Assembly: GCA_031213475.1 (NCBI GenBank)
Contig: JARUPZ010000012.1
Location: 7,848,878 to 7,912,877, forward strand
DNA length: 64,000 bases
DNA from: Nereocystis luetkeana
Taxonomy: Eukaryota; Sar; Phaeophyceae; Laminariales; Laminariaceae
Direction of reading: 5' to 3'
A model generated the notes under the pieces. It worked only from the letters and a program-made list of their open reading frames with translations. It searched no databases and had not been told where the DNA came from. The stretch's first letter is position 1. Each line of letters opens with the position of its first letter. Shown here one piece after another: positions 20,687 to 32,200 of this stretch. Made by a program: the position numbers and the translations under genes.

Positions 20687-21061
20687 CGACGAAATACGAA
20701 CACTGACTTCGGAGTTACTTGTTTGTGTTTCGAATCTTATGTGTCCTTGTTTCTTCCCCTCTTTTTTTTTGTCCTTCTTTCTTTCTTTCTTTCTTTCTTT
20801 TTAAATATTCGCTTCTTCGAATTCCTGTTTCAAGTCGCACGCACAACTTACGTTTCTGATACACCCTACGACGTATTGTTTCAAACGTTGATTTTGAGAG
20901 TACCTGGTACTCCGTATTATTTTTTGTTTTATTACTGAGTGCGATCGATTTGCCCTATCGTTTCCCCGTCCCCCCCCCTTTTTATTTCTTGCTTTTGTTT
21001 TTCGACTTCATAATTGTTTGAGCCTGTCTTGTTACCACGGAGTAGATGAGGGCGATGAGGT
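20687..21061 (+). other. DOHH 3' flank, probable 3' UTR
   Basis: The stretch is T-rich, with a (TTTC)n run at 20778-20800 and a TACCTGGTA at 20901. No certain polyadenylation signal is seen. Confidence 0.4.
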
Positions 21062-21297
21062 GCCTTATCACCCTAGGGTGATAAGATATCACACCCCCTT
21101 GGACGAATTTCAGAGCCGATTTTTTCCAAAGCGTTCCTTAAGAGGGGCATGCACAACGAAAATGGTGGCTTTAGAAACGGCTCGTCGACATCTTCCCACA
21201 TCGACACGTTGCTCTCTCCCCGTTGCCGAGAAAACCAGCGTTGGGATTCATCCGAGGTGGGGGGGGGGGGGGGTTATCTTATCACACCCGGGTGATC
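21062..21297. mobile_element. TIR element, TATCACACYRGGGTGATA termini, copy 1
   Basis: The inverted ends are TTATCACCCTAGGGTGATAA and ATCTTATCACACCCGGGTGA. The interior shares TGGACGAATTTCAGAGC, CGAAAATGGTGG and AGAAACGGCTCG with the copy at 22456. About 235 bp. Confidence 0.65.
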
Positions 21298-22455
21298 CGG
21301 TAGTGGAACAGCAACAACAGCAGGCAGGTGGCGGTCTGCCCGCTCGAGAGCTTGGCGGAGGGTTTCGACTACTCTGGTCTGGCCGCTAATACAGTTGCCG
21401 TTTGGACTCTGATACGAATATTAAATACTCTTAAGAGCTTATATTTCTTGACCATAGGGGGTATGTATGCCCGTGTTTTTTTTTTCTGTTGTGTAGGCGT
21501 TGAAGCGGCAGGAAGTTCGCACGTAGTTGTTGGAAACTAAAAGCTGCAGGCAGTGTTTCGTTGGCAGCCGCGCAGCCAAGTACTCATCGGGAGACCCACC
21601 TCTGCTGTACATAGATGGGCCTTGAATGAAAGGAGCTTGGGGTATAAATACGCAGACCAAACGAAGGCACCCTCCATGTCCGTCCGAAGCGATAAGCTGC
21701 AGGCGGTGTCGCTGGGAGCTCGTGTGGTAAGCTCTGCCGACAGCTAGTTGTTGGAAGCTTTAGCTGCAGGCAGCAAATGTGCTACGAAAAATTCGGGAGG
21801 GGGGGGGGCAAAAACAAATACCTGGTACCATTTTTACAGCAACCCCCACTGCGTGATTAGGGGGGTAAACACAATGGTTGGTGCCCTGGTGACAGTGCAA
21901 TGAGTCGTATGGAACAGGCGCAACCTGATCCTGTGATACCTCCTATCTGTACTGCTGCTAGCTGGGGAGGTGACGCTGCTCGTACATAGCCGATTGGTTT
22001 CACCAAAATGGTCGTTGTTTCGGTCGGTATCTCGGGGTTGAGGCCCAAGGGGTCCATAGGGTGGCCGGTCTTTTCGGGCAACTCAGGGCTCTCTTCTGGC
22101 CTTGCTGTAATGATGTCAGTGCGCGGGCGGGGCGGCCAGTCGAAGGGGGCCGAACCGCAGTCTCCTATCATTTGGCGTGGTTGATTCGTAGTAGTAACTG
22201 CTGTTGGAAAGCTGCTGGAGCACTTGCTGGAGCTTCGGGGCTACGGCAGTGAGCCAGCTGCAGGCGCTGTTGTAGGCTGCTGCAGCGGTTGGCAGGCGTG
22301 GGGGTGGTGGTTCAGTAGGTGGCGTTTCCGCCGCCTCTGCTTTGACTCGACGCCGTGCTGGCTGCAATAACCCCGTCAGAAATGAGCCGACATGTTAAAC
22401 TACTTGGCACTATTAATAGTGTGGGACAGCTTTCGCAGCAGTCAAAAGGGTCACC

Positions 22456-22684
22456 GTGTATCACACTAGGGTGATAGAATAACACACCCCCTCGGACGAT
22501 TTTCGGAGCTGATTTTCTCGACAACGGCGAAAGCCCATACGCTAAGCGATGCGTCTAATGAAAGATCTCTTCAAGAACTTTCCAATACCACCATTTTCGT
22601 TGTGTTTAGTCCCCTGGGTTTGGAGAAACTCGGCTCGCAAGTTAGCCCAGAGGGTGTGTTATCTTATCACCCGGTGTGATATAT
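22456..22684. mobile_element. TIR element, same family, copy 2
   Basis: The ends are TATCACACTAGGGTGATAG and ATCTTATCACCCGGTGTGAT. The interior has CTCGGACGATTTTCGGAGC and GGAGAAACTCGGCTCGC. It is non-autonomous. Confidence 0.65.
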
Positions 22685-22716
22685 ACGGTAATGGGCCGAT
22701 GGGGGGGAGGGGGGGT

Positions 22717-22775
22717 GGGGGGGGGTGTACTCGATAGGAGAGATGTACTCGATCTCATGCATGGCCGTAATCGAT
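22717..22775 (-). repeat. SINE-P 3' tip between G tracts
   Basis: A short copy, TGTACTCGATAGGAGAGATG to CATGCATGGCCGTAATCG, is bounded by G runs on both sides. Confidence 0.75.
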
Positions 22776-22847
22776 GGGGGGGGGGGGGGGGGGGGGGTCA
22801 ATGCTTTGTCTTCTGCGGCGACTGGGCGAGAAAGACATCTCGTGCAC

Positions 22848-22932
22848 GCAGTTTCCTGATTGGTCATTTTTTTGGATTTTCCACCAATAAAGCTATTCCA
22901 ACCTAAAAATATGACCAATGAGAAAACTGCGA
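22848..22932. repeat. 85-bp inverted repeat
   Basis: GCAGTTTCCTGATTGGTCAT and its inverse ATGACCAATGAGAAAACTGC flank about 45 bp. It could be a small MITE. Note CCAAT in both arms. Confidence 0.55.
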
Positions 22933-23152
22933 ACACGAAGTATTTTGTTCTCCACGTGCGCTAATCATTGGTGGTTCCGTTGGCTGGCGTTTTGTGTGTT
23001 GTGTGCGTTTTTCATCGTGTGCTCTACTAAACCGAGATGCGGAACGCCCGGAGGCGACACTCACTTTTTTTCCGGTTTGATTTGGGGTTTTGGGTTTTTG
23101 TACTCCAAGGAGGCGGCGGTTCATAGACCGCAAGAAGCTTTCGACCATTTTT

Positions 23153-23668
23153 GAAAAGGCCATCTCTTACGTATGGCAAACCGGTTTTGGTTTCTGGAAA
23201 TCGAGGTTTCAGCACCTTCGCAGGCGTGTTTGAACAGGGAAACGGGCGAATCGGGCCCGCTTTTCTTGAAGTCCCACGAACCAATTTGCGAGAGACATGC
23301 AACGCCGTTTGCCGTTTCTTCGGGATAGCAATTTGAAAAATTGTCGGTACACCCCAGTTTCCTCTATTCAGTTTCGGACGCGATTTATCTGAAAAAGAGG
23401 CGATTTTTTCGGCGGAAACGTCGACATATATCTGAAAATACTTCGTTCATTTTTTTATCTGAAAATGACAACATCGTAAAAATCTCGAACGACACCCCTG
23501 GAGAAAAGAAAAATGGGTCTAGATACCTCTCCCCAAAAGACTATAAGTATTCTGAGGTGCCTCATTCGGTCGGACTCCTGGTCTAAAATACGTTCAAGCA
23601 CGGATAAAACACAGTTTCGAGAAACTTTTTCGGTTTTCAAAACCCTCCCATAAGAGATGGCCTAAAAG
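23153..23668. mobile_element. TIR element, about 515 bp
   Basis: AAGGCCATCTCTTACGTATG at the left is inverted as CATAAGAGATGGCCTAAAAG at the right, with weaker pairing inward (CCGGTTTTGG/GGTTTTCAAAACC). No transposase is visible. Confidence 0.55.
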
Positions 23669-23672
23669 AGAA

Positions 23673-24617
23673 AGACCAGTTTCCCCCCTTTTCGGGGCGA
23701 AAGTTCGTGCGAACGTGGCGAATGAAGATGTTTCAACTGACTGCAAATCGGACCGCACGCGGTAAGAATTGACTAGGTTTGCGAGACCTCGGCAGCCACA
23801 GCAGGACATCCCACAGATGACCGAGGAAGGAGCCGGTTGGGGATCCATTCATGAGCACTTGCCGGAGTAAATCACTGAATCGTCTGACGTCTCTGTATTG
23901 TTTTTTGGCACGAACAATAATGTTTGATGGACCAGGGCTCAGAACCACTTGAATTTAGACCAAATGCCATAGAAGGTAGTTTTAGTGCACGTTTCTTTGG
24001 GCATCACAAAAGCGGGTACATTCTATCGATAGGAAATTTTGATGGACAGCGGGTTTTTGGTAGATGCTTCTTCGGAGTTGCTTAAGGAGGGGAGTGGACG
24101 TTTTTTGGTGGACGAGATGGAGGGATGCTGGTTGTAGTAGTATTCATGTGCGTCACATCAGTTTTGATCTGTCGTGGGATACTGCCGCGCTTTTGTTCTG
24201 GAGAGTTCTTCACTTTCTGTTAGTCGTTTATTAGAACAAAACTACACATTGTCGAATGGCAAGCATAATAATAATAATAAATACCTGGTAGGAAATTAGA
24301 CTGAATGTGAAAGAAGGCAGTTTTAGTGTACGGTGATGGGGGTCACTTTTTTCTTTCGGATGTTGAGGCTCCAATCTAAAGCCTGTAGGATAGACCTATC
24401 GAGGGAGTATCCGGAACACATCCCCCTACGCTGCGAATGAGGTATTCGGTGCCGTGTACTGCTGGGGGCACGAGCTACGAACTGAGTACCACCTCCTACC
24501 TTCTACCCTCCCCCTCCCCGACCCCCGACCCCCCCCTTTCCAGGGGTAGAAGCGATAATGATGGTTGATGGCTGAACATGGACAATGATGGTTGATGGAT
24601 GAACATGGACCAGCCAC
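23673..24617. other. Intergenic stretch, nothing recognised
   Basis: No coding sequence is recognised. An (ATA)n run and a TACCTGGTA lie at 24265-24290, and a C-rich patch at 24500-24540. Confidence 0.4.
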
Positions 24618-24963
24618 TTGTTAAGGTCTTAGTCCGTTGGGCTGAATGTAAAAGGTTAACCGATTGCCTATATCCAATCTAAGCCTTATAACACTCTCCC
24701 CCCCTGGCACGGACCGGATTTTAAGGGTCGACGCGCCACCACACGCGGTTCCAATTTCTGGGGATCCAGAAGTAAATTTTCAGATTCTTGACATGGGGGA
24801 AACTCACTTTTCTTTAAGGAGCGATTTCATGGTGGACGTGAGATTCGAACTCACGACCAACGACCCATGTCCTGCCGACGACGCCATTTGTTGAGGTCTT
24901 ACTCCGTTGGGCTAAAGGTAAAAGGTTAACCAGTCGCCTACCCAATCTAAGCCTTATAGTATA
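24618..24963 (-). repeat. tRNA-like SINE remnants, two copies
   Basis: On the minus strand 24960-24828 has an A-box-like TAGCCCAACGGAGTAAG. About 65 nt later a T-arm GTGAGTTCGAATCTCAC with perfect 5-bp pairing follows, then GTCCACCA. The acceptor stem does not pair, so this is not a functional tRNA. A second A-box half lies at 24618-24690. Confidence 0.55.
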
Positions 24964-25245
24964 ACACACTGACATGGGGGCAGCTATCAGCTACGTACAG
25001 CAGTGACTGGAGGATTCTCCTCTCAATAAACCTCATCTTTGATTTTCGTTATTATGCTCTCCAACTCTAAAAGGGCTTCGAATATGCGCCTGCGTGCATT
25101 CAGGTCCCACCGCCGTCACGATTCCCCACACCCACTACTACTAATAGTTGAAACTATCCATATACATGCATGTAACTGAGTTTGAACATCAGCCAGGCAT
25201 CTCGCTTTCCCGAGGGCTCAAGAATGTAAATTCCAGTACTACTAC

Positions 25246-25354
25246 TATTACGGGGGGCCATAGTTAACAGGACCAAATATTGTTAGTAAAAATGGTGAAA
25301 TATATAGGTGTTTATGTATACCATAGGTCCTATTAACTGTGGTCCCCCGTAATA
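25246..25354 (+). mobile_element. MITE-A copy
   Basis: The termini are TATTACGGGGGGCCATAGTT and TGTGGTCCCCCGTAATA, with an intact forward interior. It lies 625 bp upstream of the ACADSB start. Confidence 0.85.
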
Positions 25355-25659
25355 CTATTAATTCGCACCTACCAGGCACGAACTGCTGTTTGTTGTTGAA
25401 ATAATTTACTTTTTACCCGTGGAAATTGCGGTCATCGCGCCATCGTCGCGATTCCGCGCACCCACGAGCAATTTTAATTCGACACGTACGTACGTACATC
25501 AATCTGTCGGTGCTCAAGAATGTATTCTACTGGGCGCACAATTTCAGTGCGAAATAGGCAAAGGGCGGTACGGTCCTCCTCCTCCTCCCTCCCTCTAGTC
25601 TCCCTCCTACCTCTGTCCCTGTCGGCTGTCGGCTGGAGGACGGTTCTCCGGATTCCGGA

Positions 25660-25978
25660 TTCCAGATCTCCGATCTCAGACCAATGAATGACCAATGATA
25701 ATCTCGCCGCGTTTTGGGAGAAAGTTGAAGTCGAGGACCAGCGATTACGGGCACGAGACACAGGCTAGCAGCTAACTTCTCTGTTGTTGCTCAGGTATCG
25801 GCGACCTTCTCCAGCTGGAGGCTCGACAAGGCAAGAGACCGGCTGTGGGATAACCAGGAACGGTGGGGTTCTATATACGTCCGGTGCCGCAAAAGCGATA
25901 TTATCGTGGTGCCTTTTTTCAGAGTCCCCTGTCGCCTCTCTCACATCAACTTGAAAAGTCCTCAAGAAACGCATCGCA
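25660..25978 (+). promoter_or_regulatory. Presumed ACADSB promoter / 5' UTR
   Basis: Two CCAAT pentamers, 25681-25685 and 25692-25696, lie in direct orientation about 290 bp before the ATG. The position suits a promoter. No TATA box is evident, and the start of transcription is not determinable. Confidence 0.3.
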
Positions 25979-26042
25979 ATGGCTCTGCTTCATCGACATC
26001 TCCGCCCGCTGATGCTGACCGCGAGGAGAGCTGCATCGTCAG
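25979..26042 (+). CDS. ACADSB: ACADSB exon 1: presequence
   Basis: This exon encodes [20 protein letters not shown] plus one Ser. It is rich in Arg/Leu/Ala with no acidic residue, as expected of a mitochondrial presequence. The donor is TCAG^GTGAAA, phase 1. Confidence 0.8.
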
Positions 26043-26439
26043 GTGAAAGGGGTGATCAATGCTTAGTGTCTCTCGTTGCATGTGTGTTGTGTTGTTGCTG
26101 CTTCTCTACTTGCTTTGCGCTGCACACCGAAATCTGGTACCAGTACCTACACAGCAGCAGCAACAGTAGTAGTTTTTTACCAGGTACCTTGGTAGTACAG
26201 CATTCACACAAGAAATATTCTGGTGAACGCGTTGAGGAATGACTCGCAGGTTTTTGTGCTGGGTGGTGTCGCTTAGAAATGAGAGCAATCCCGAGACTTC
26301 ATTTTTATTCATAACCAAATGCGTTTGCTTCAACCAACAGGCAGTACGTACGTACTGGAATCGTTTGTCCAGGTTGAGCTCCTAATAGTGTAGAGGTATA
26401 CCACTTTAGAAGTAGGGATAGTAGTAGTAGTAGTATTAA

Positions 26440-26478
<39 letters not shown>

Positions 26479-29211
26479 CAGTAGTAGTAGTAATAGTAGT
26501 AGTAGTATAGTAGTAGTAGTAGTAGCAGTAGCAGTAGTAGCAGTAGTAGTAGTAGTAGTAGTAGTAGTAGCAGTAGCAGTAGCAGTAGCAGTAGCAGTAG
26601 TAGTAGCAGTAGTAGTAGCAGTAGTAGTAGTAGTAGTGGTATTCATATAATAGTAGTAGTAGAAGTAGTGGTGGTGGTAATACAGCACTCAGACTTGATT
26701 GCGCCGCATCCGGTATTCCCACCTTCCGCGTCCTCGACGCCACGAACGCGGGCCGCCGCGGCGAGAGACGCCCGGTTTCCCCTTGTCTGCAGCCATGCCC
26801 AGGCACCCACGGCGAGATCCGAGGCGGAAACGCCCCAGGGCGGCGCGCCCGCGAGACCAACACTAATACGGGGGACCATATTAAATAGGACCTACGGTGC
26901 AAACAAAAACCTATATATTTCGCTATTTTCACTAGCAATATTTGGTCCTGTTTGCTTTGGTCCCCCGTCATAGGCTGAAGTGATGTGGAGATCGACATAA
27001 AACGACAATGAACTATGAATACAAAAGAGACAACAGGTTTATGTTTCACAATAATAGTATTATATTAATAGTATTAATAGTAATAGTATTAATAGTAATA
27101 GTACAATATGTACGTGCTGTATAGTATCAATAGTACATTTTTTTTTTTATTCATCATTTTTACTTTCGAGCCTAACTTGTACCTGGTAGGAGGTTTTACC
27201 CTCAACGAGCTTCTGAACAAGCCGTGGTCACAGGTGTCTACCCTTCTCCCCCCCCGGTACGTTATATATACGGTCGGTGGGACGCAATGATGTCATGACG
27301 TGATGAGTGACGCAGCTGCAGTTCAGAATGACGATGTGTGCGGACTACTCTGATGGTGGCAACGGCCGAGAGCAGCACCTGTTCTGGGTTGATGAGAGCA
27401 AGCTGTTACACACGGCGGCAACTCGTTCAAGGTGCACAAAAATGTGTACCATGAAAGAGGGCCGCCGGACGAGTCGCAGTGCCTCGCGCGGCCTCGCGCG
27501 GCCTCGCGTGATGGCATCCTCGCGCGGCCTCGCGTGATGGCATGCACTTGTATTGATAAGCATCACACTTCGGAGTATAATGTGACCACGGCATACTGCT
27601 CAAGTTAGTGAGCGGGACGGGCCGCTCAAGCCCCGCTTTGTGCGCACTTACCGTACTTCGTAGTTTAGTTTATCTAAAAAGTGCGAGTACGTACGTACAG
27701 AATAGTGTGCTCTTCAGTACGTACAGCAGCGCGCCAGCAGCAGCCTGCGACGCTCAAATGGCGTTGCATGATACCTGGTATTACGGAGTGCATGCGTACA
27801 GAAGTAGCTGTCTTGAGGATAGAGGGATGCACTACGATAACTACTCGTGCATACCTTCGCATATTAGACGCACTCGTGTCTCGTCTGCAATGGCTTGAGC
27901 TCCTGTGTCAAGTGTTTCAAGCTCTCAAGTGGACCGACTTATACTTCGTACAAGCGCCGCAGGCCGTGTGCGCTTCAAACACTGCTTGCTGTACAGCAGA
28001 CAGCAGCAGCAGATCGTATCCGTCCACAAGGAATAAGCGTAAACACTCGTGCTACTGTATCAGATTCTTCTCATTTGTTGGTCAAAGTAACGCCAGGCCC
28101 CCCTCGTACACACATCCGGCTTCTTTACGCCGAAGGTGTTGAAACGTGTTTTTACGCATACTATAGTTGTTGGTACCGGTACACGTGGTATGTTCTTTTT
28201 GATGCCTGTCACTCGATGCGGACGCTCCCTGCTTCGAATGCTCCAACTCTTCCACTCTACCTGAAACCCTGCTGGGACTGCAGTCTCGTTTTAAGGACCG
28301 CTTGGTCTTGATATTAATGTGTAAACGGTACTTATATTTCCGTCCAGAGTGGTACACATCAAAGTCGCTTTTGCACCCTGACAAGTCGTTTTACTCCGCC
28401 TGCGTTTCACCACGGCTACGCAATGTGCACCGAGCAGTAGTCACCACCACGTCGCCGACTTGCTGGGGAGCGCCTTTCAGCGGCTGTGGTGGTCGCCCGG
28501 CGCGTTCTCCAAGAGGACGTCGGCCGGCGACAACGCTGCCCGAGGCTCAAAGAGTACGATGGTCATCATCCTCATCATCTTCTTCTTCTTCTTCTTCTTC
28601 TTCTTCTTCTTCTGCATGTTCGTCGAGGGATTTTCGTGAAGAGGAAGAAATGATCCGGGAGACAGGTGCTTGAACATGACCCCCTTTATGTTTTCCATCC
28701 ACCCGCGTTTCGGGGACAAAATGTACTTGGAATTAGAGTGGATTTGTTCATGCTTCCAGTATTTACGGGGGAACCCCCTATATGTTTTCCATCCACTCAC
28801 GTTTCGGGGACAAAATGTACTTGGAATTAGAGTGGATTGGTTCATGCTTCCAGTATTTACGGGGGAATCCCCTACATGTTTTCCACCCACGTTTCGGGGA
28901 CAAAATGTACTTGGAATTAGAGTGGATTGGTTCATGCTTCCAGTATTTACGGGGGAACCTACTGCAGTACCAGGTAGTCGTCAGAACCCAAAAATGGTGT
29001 GCAAACTTACGAGGATGCCTCGTTTTTAGGCCCATCGTGGTCTGATTTCTAGGGTATAGCGCCCTGCAGTATTTAGAGTAGCAGTAGAACTACCTGGTAC
29101 AGCAGTAGTAACTTGACTGCACCCACGTTTTTTGTTGGAAGACTCACCTGTATTTAATGAAGGATACGTTTCGCAGCAACAAAAAGGGTTGAGAAAAGGC
29201 ATTCGCTGTTT

Positions 29212-29260
<49 letters not shown>

Positions 29261-32200
29261 GTTGTCTTCTATTGGAGGCGTTTCTGTCCGCCGGCATATG
29301 GTGCCAGTATTGTTTCGTGGATGTTGGCTCTTGGCGCTCAGAAGACACCGGGGCGAGGCAATCGAGAATTGAGTGTTGCCGAGCGAGTGTAAGAATTCTA
29401 CAGCAGTGTCACCGTGCATTTCCAGAGACAACCTGTACAGGTGTGAGAGAATTTTCGGTCCCTCTATCTACAGCAGTAAGTGCCCATAGGTATCCCCTTT
29501 TCCCTTCTATTGTTGTGGAGGCGTTACTGCTGTTTCTCGGAAAGAAGACATACTTGGCCCTCTTTCAGAAGTCATCTGGAGAAAGCAGGAATAGCTACTC
29601 ATGACGAAGTAAAACAAACCGCGTATGAATGACCAAGATCAACCCGAGACAACCTGCACAGCAGTAGCCGCTCCAGTCCCACACCGCATCGTCGTGTTCA
29701 GTTACCACGAGTTCATGACTTAGGCCTATGACGCACTGCCTGCCGTATGATACCTAAAACCGTTTGACACATGGGGGCAGAAATATGACGATCTACAGTA
29801 GATATCCTACAGATAGCCTACAGATAGATCATCTAGATCATCTAGTTCCTCTACTGCTGTTATGAAACGATGTGCCGGATCTGTGAAGTACAGATCCAAC
29901 CCAGGAGACATGCCTAGAGGACACAGGTTGTATTGCTCCCATCCGGCAACATTAGCTAAACCATACAGATCATACAGATCATCCAGATCGTACAGATCTG
30001 ATATCTATCTGCCCTGAACTACATTAGATCATGAAGCGGGAGTCGATGCTCTATCCGAGGTGTGAACCCTTCACAACCTGCTACGGTTGTGCCCATGACT
30101 TGAAGGCGAGCTACTTAGGGAGTTAGTCGGTCCGGTATGGGCCAGCCTGAAAGCTATCTTGTGAACATTTCCCCCGAGCGTTATCGCAGTTCTTGCCGTC
30201 GCCGCCCGACCCGCGTTAAGCCTCCCGCCTGCGTGCGGCTCTTCAGCTTGCCAAGCTTGGAGTTTTTTTTGGTTCGCGTCGCCCCGTTATCCCTCTCACG
30301 ACCGAGAAAAGCCTTCACAGTTACGGCAAATTTCATGCGGGGCAAGAATGGGGGGTGCAGTCATGGCATGCATGGCCGTGGGGGGGAGGGGGGGGGGTGT
30401 ACTCGATAGGAGATATGTACTCGATCTCATGCATGGCCGTAGTCGTATGACCATAGACCCTCGCATCCCTACAATGCCGGGACGGAGCATGTCGGGTTTT
30501 CACCGACCAGGCAGACATTGCTTGCACCAAGCGCGAAGCGCCGTGAGGCGTGTTGGGCGAGTCGCATGAAGGGTGAGATGCATCCTACTAAGAACCGCTT
30601 GTGAGGCGGACTTGCATACGCTTGACAGCTTCAATAAGTTGATTTGATTCCCGGTGTGGCATTTCCAGATACAGCAATGGGAGTACTATGTAACTGCCTC
30701 TTGGGTGGCTTACTATAAATACTACCAGGTACGTGATAAGGGGGTGGTTTCTGCAGTTTTGGCGGTTTCGGGGGCGTTTTTTGCACCGTTTCGGAGGCGT
30801 TTTGGCACCCCCGTTTTTGGGGACTAAACCCTTGGAGCGTGGAATATTTTTGGCGGTAGTGAAAAAACGAGTAGCCAACCACGCTGAATGGTACACCATG
30901 CTGATGATGGTGATGGTGGTGGTGATGGTGATGATGACAATGATGATAATGATGATGATAATGATGATGATGATAGTGATGATGGCGTACTCACATTCGC
31001 TCATTTCCCCGAAATCTAGCCCGTAGTCACAAAAGGAGGCATTTCATTCGAGTATGTGTATCATGATAAGCTCTTGAAACAAAATTACCCCCGCCAAAAT
31101 AAACAGTGTCCAGCTTCGCGGCGGATTTCATCGGGCCGCGCGTGCGAGGTATGGACACGGAGAGCGCCATGGACCCGGCCGTCATTTCCGCGCTGTTCGA
31201 GCACGGCTTGATGGGAGTGGAGGCCCCCGAAGGCCTTGGGGGTGAGTGCAACCAAACAGGCAGTACGTACGTAAGTAAGTACGAATTCTACGAACGTACC
31301 ACTATGTACCGAAATATACGGACCGTTTTCACACTATTACGGGGGACCATACATGGCCTGTCGCCCCGGTGGTTCAAGTGGTTAACCTCGAATTCTACTC
31401 GTGTTTGAGTCCTGGGTTCGAGCCCCAGGTGGGTCGGACATTTGACTTTATTTGCAAAAATAAAAATAAAAAAGGATTCAATTGTTGATAGCGCCTTGCA
31501 GCGTGGGTAGGCACAATTCGATGCAAGTCGACGAGGGAAGAAAAGGCTGAAGTTTTCTCGCGATAAAAATGAAGGCACGTACCGTAGCGGGAAGGGGGTA
31601 GAAGAGCCTGCTATGTGACCCCGGATCTGAGTTACGAGTTGGAAGGAGGGAGAGAAGAAGATGGACGCAGATAATAAATGGGATGAGCAAAAAAAAAAAG
31701 AAGTTAATAGGACCAAATATTGCGCGTAAAAATAGGTAAATATATAGGTTTTTGTGTAGACCATAGGTCCTATTAACTATGGTCCCCCGTAATAATACTA
31801 CTGTAACATGAAAACATTCCGTATTTTAACGGTAGAGGAGTCGTAGCATTTACGCCTCGGCCGGGCTTCGACGAAAATGGTTGGCACGGTAAGTCAGCAC
31901 TATTGAGATCTTCTCGTTACGTCTACTATCTTTATACCGAGAAGATTTCCCCTGTTTGATCGGGGTTGGGGGGTATGAGTAGTGTTGTTGACGGGGAAGC
32001 GTACTAATCAGGACCAACCATGGTGAGTAAAACATACCAGGTAAGGGGATATGTGGATTGTGGGTCTATCGTGGATTCTGATCATTACTACTAATCGCTT
32101 CCCCCGTGATACTGTTCACAGTCAAGTACCAGGTATACTATAGCCATTGTGTCGAAGATGGCCGGGGCGAGCAAGGCCTTATCATAAACCCCTGAAAAAA

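Noticed and set aside
22116..22367. Minus-strand frame of 83 codons with a Gln/Leu-rich helix-like segment.
   Set aside because: No motif recognised. Part of the region (GGCCAGTCGAAGGGGGCCGAA type) resembles 43400-43440, so it is probably a repeat.
24828..24910. Minus-strand tRNA gene (good T-arm, ends in CCA).
   Set aside because: The acceptor stem does not pair and the anticodon arm is not recognisable. Read as a tRNA-derived SINE.
26305..27049. Minus-strand frames of 127 and 239 codons with poly-Thr, poly-Leu and poly-Tyr.
   Set aside because: They are translations of the (TAG)n microsatellite. No family motifs, and the region is an ACADSB intron.
27608..28311. Plus-strand frames of 96-153 codons.
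   Set aside because: No conserved motif and no fit to the ACADSB reading frame. Overlapping frames in several phases.
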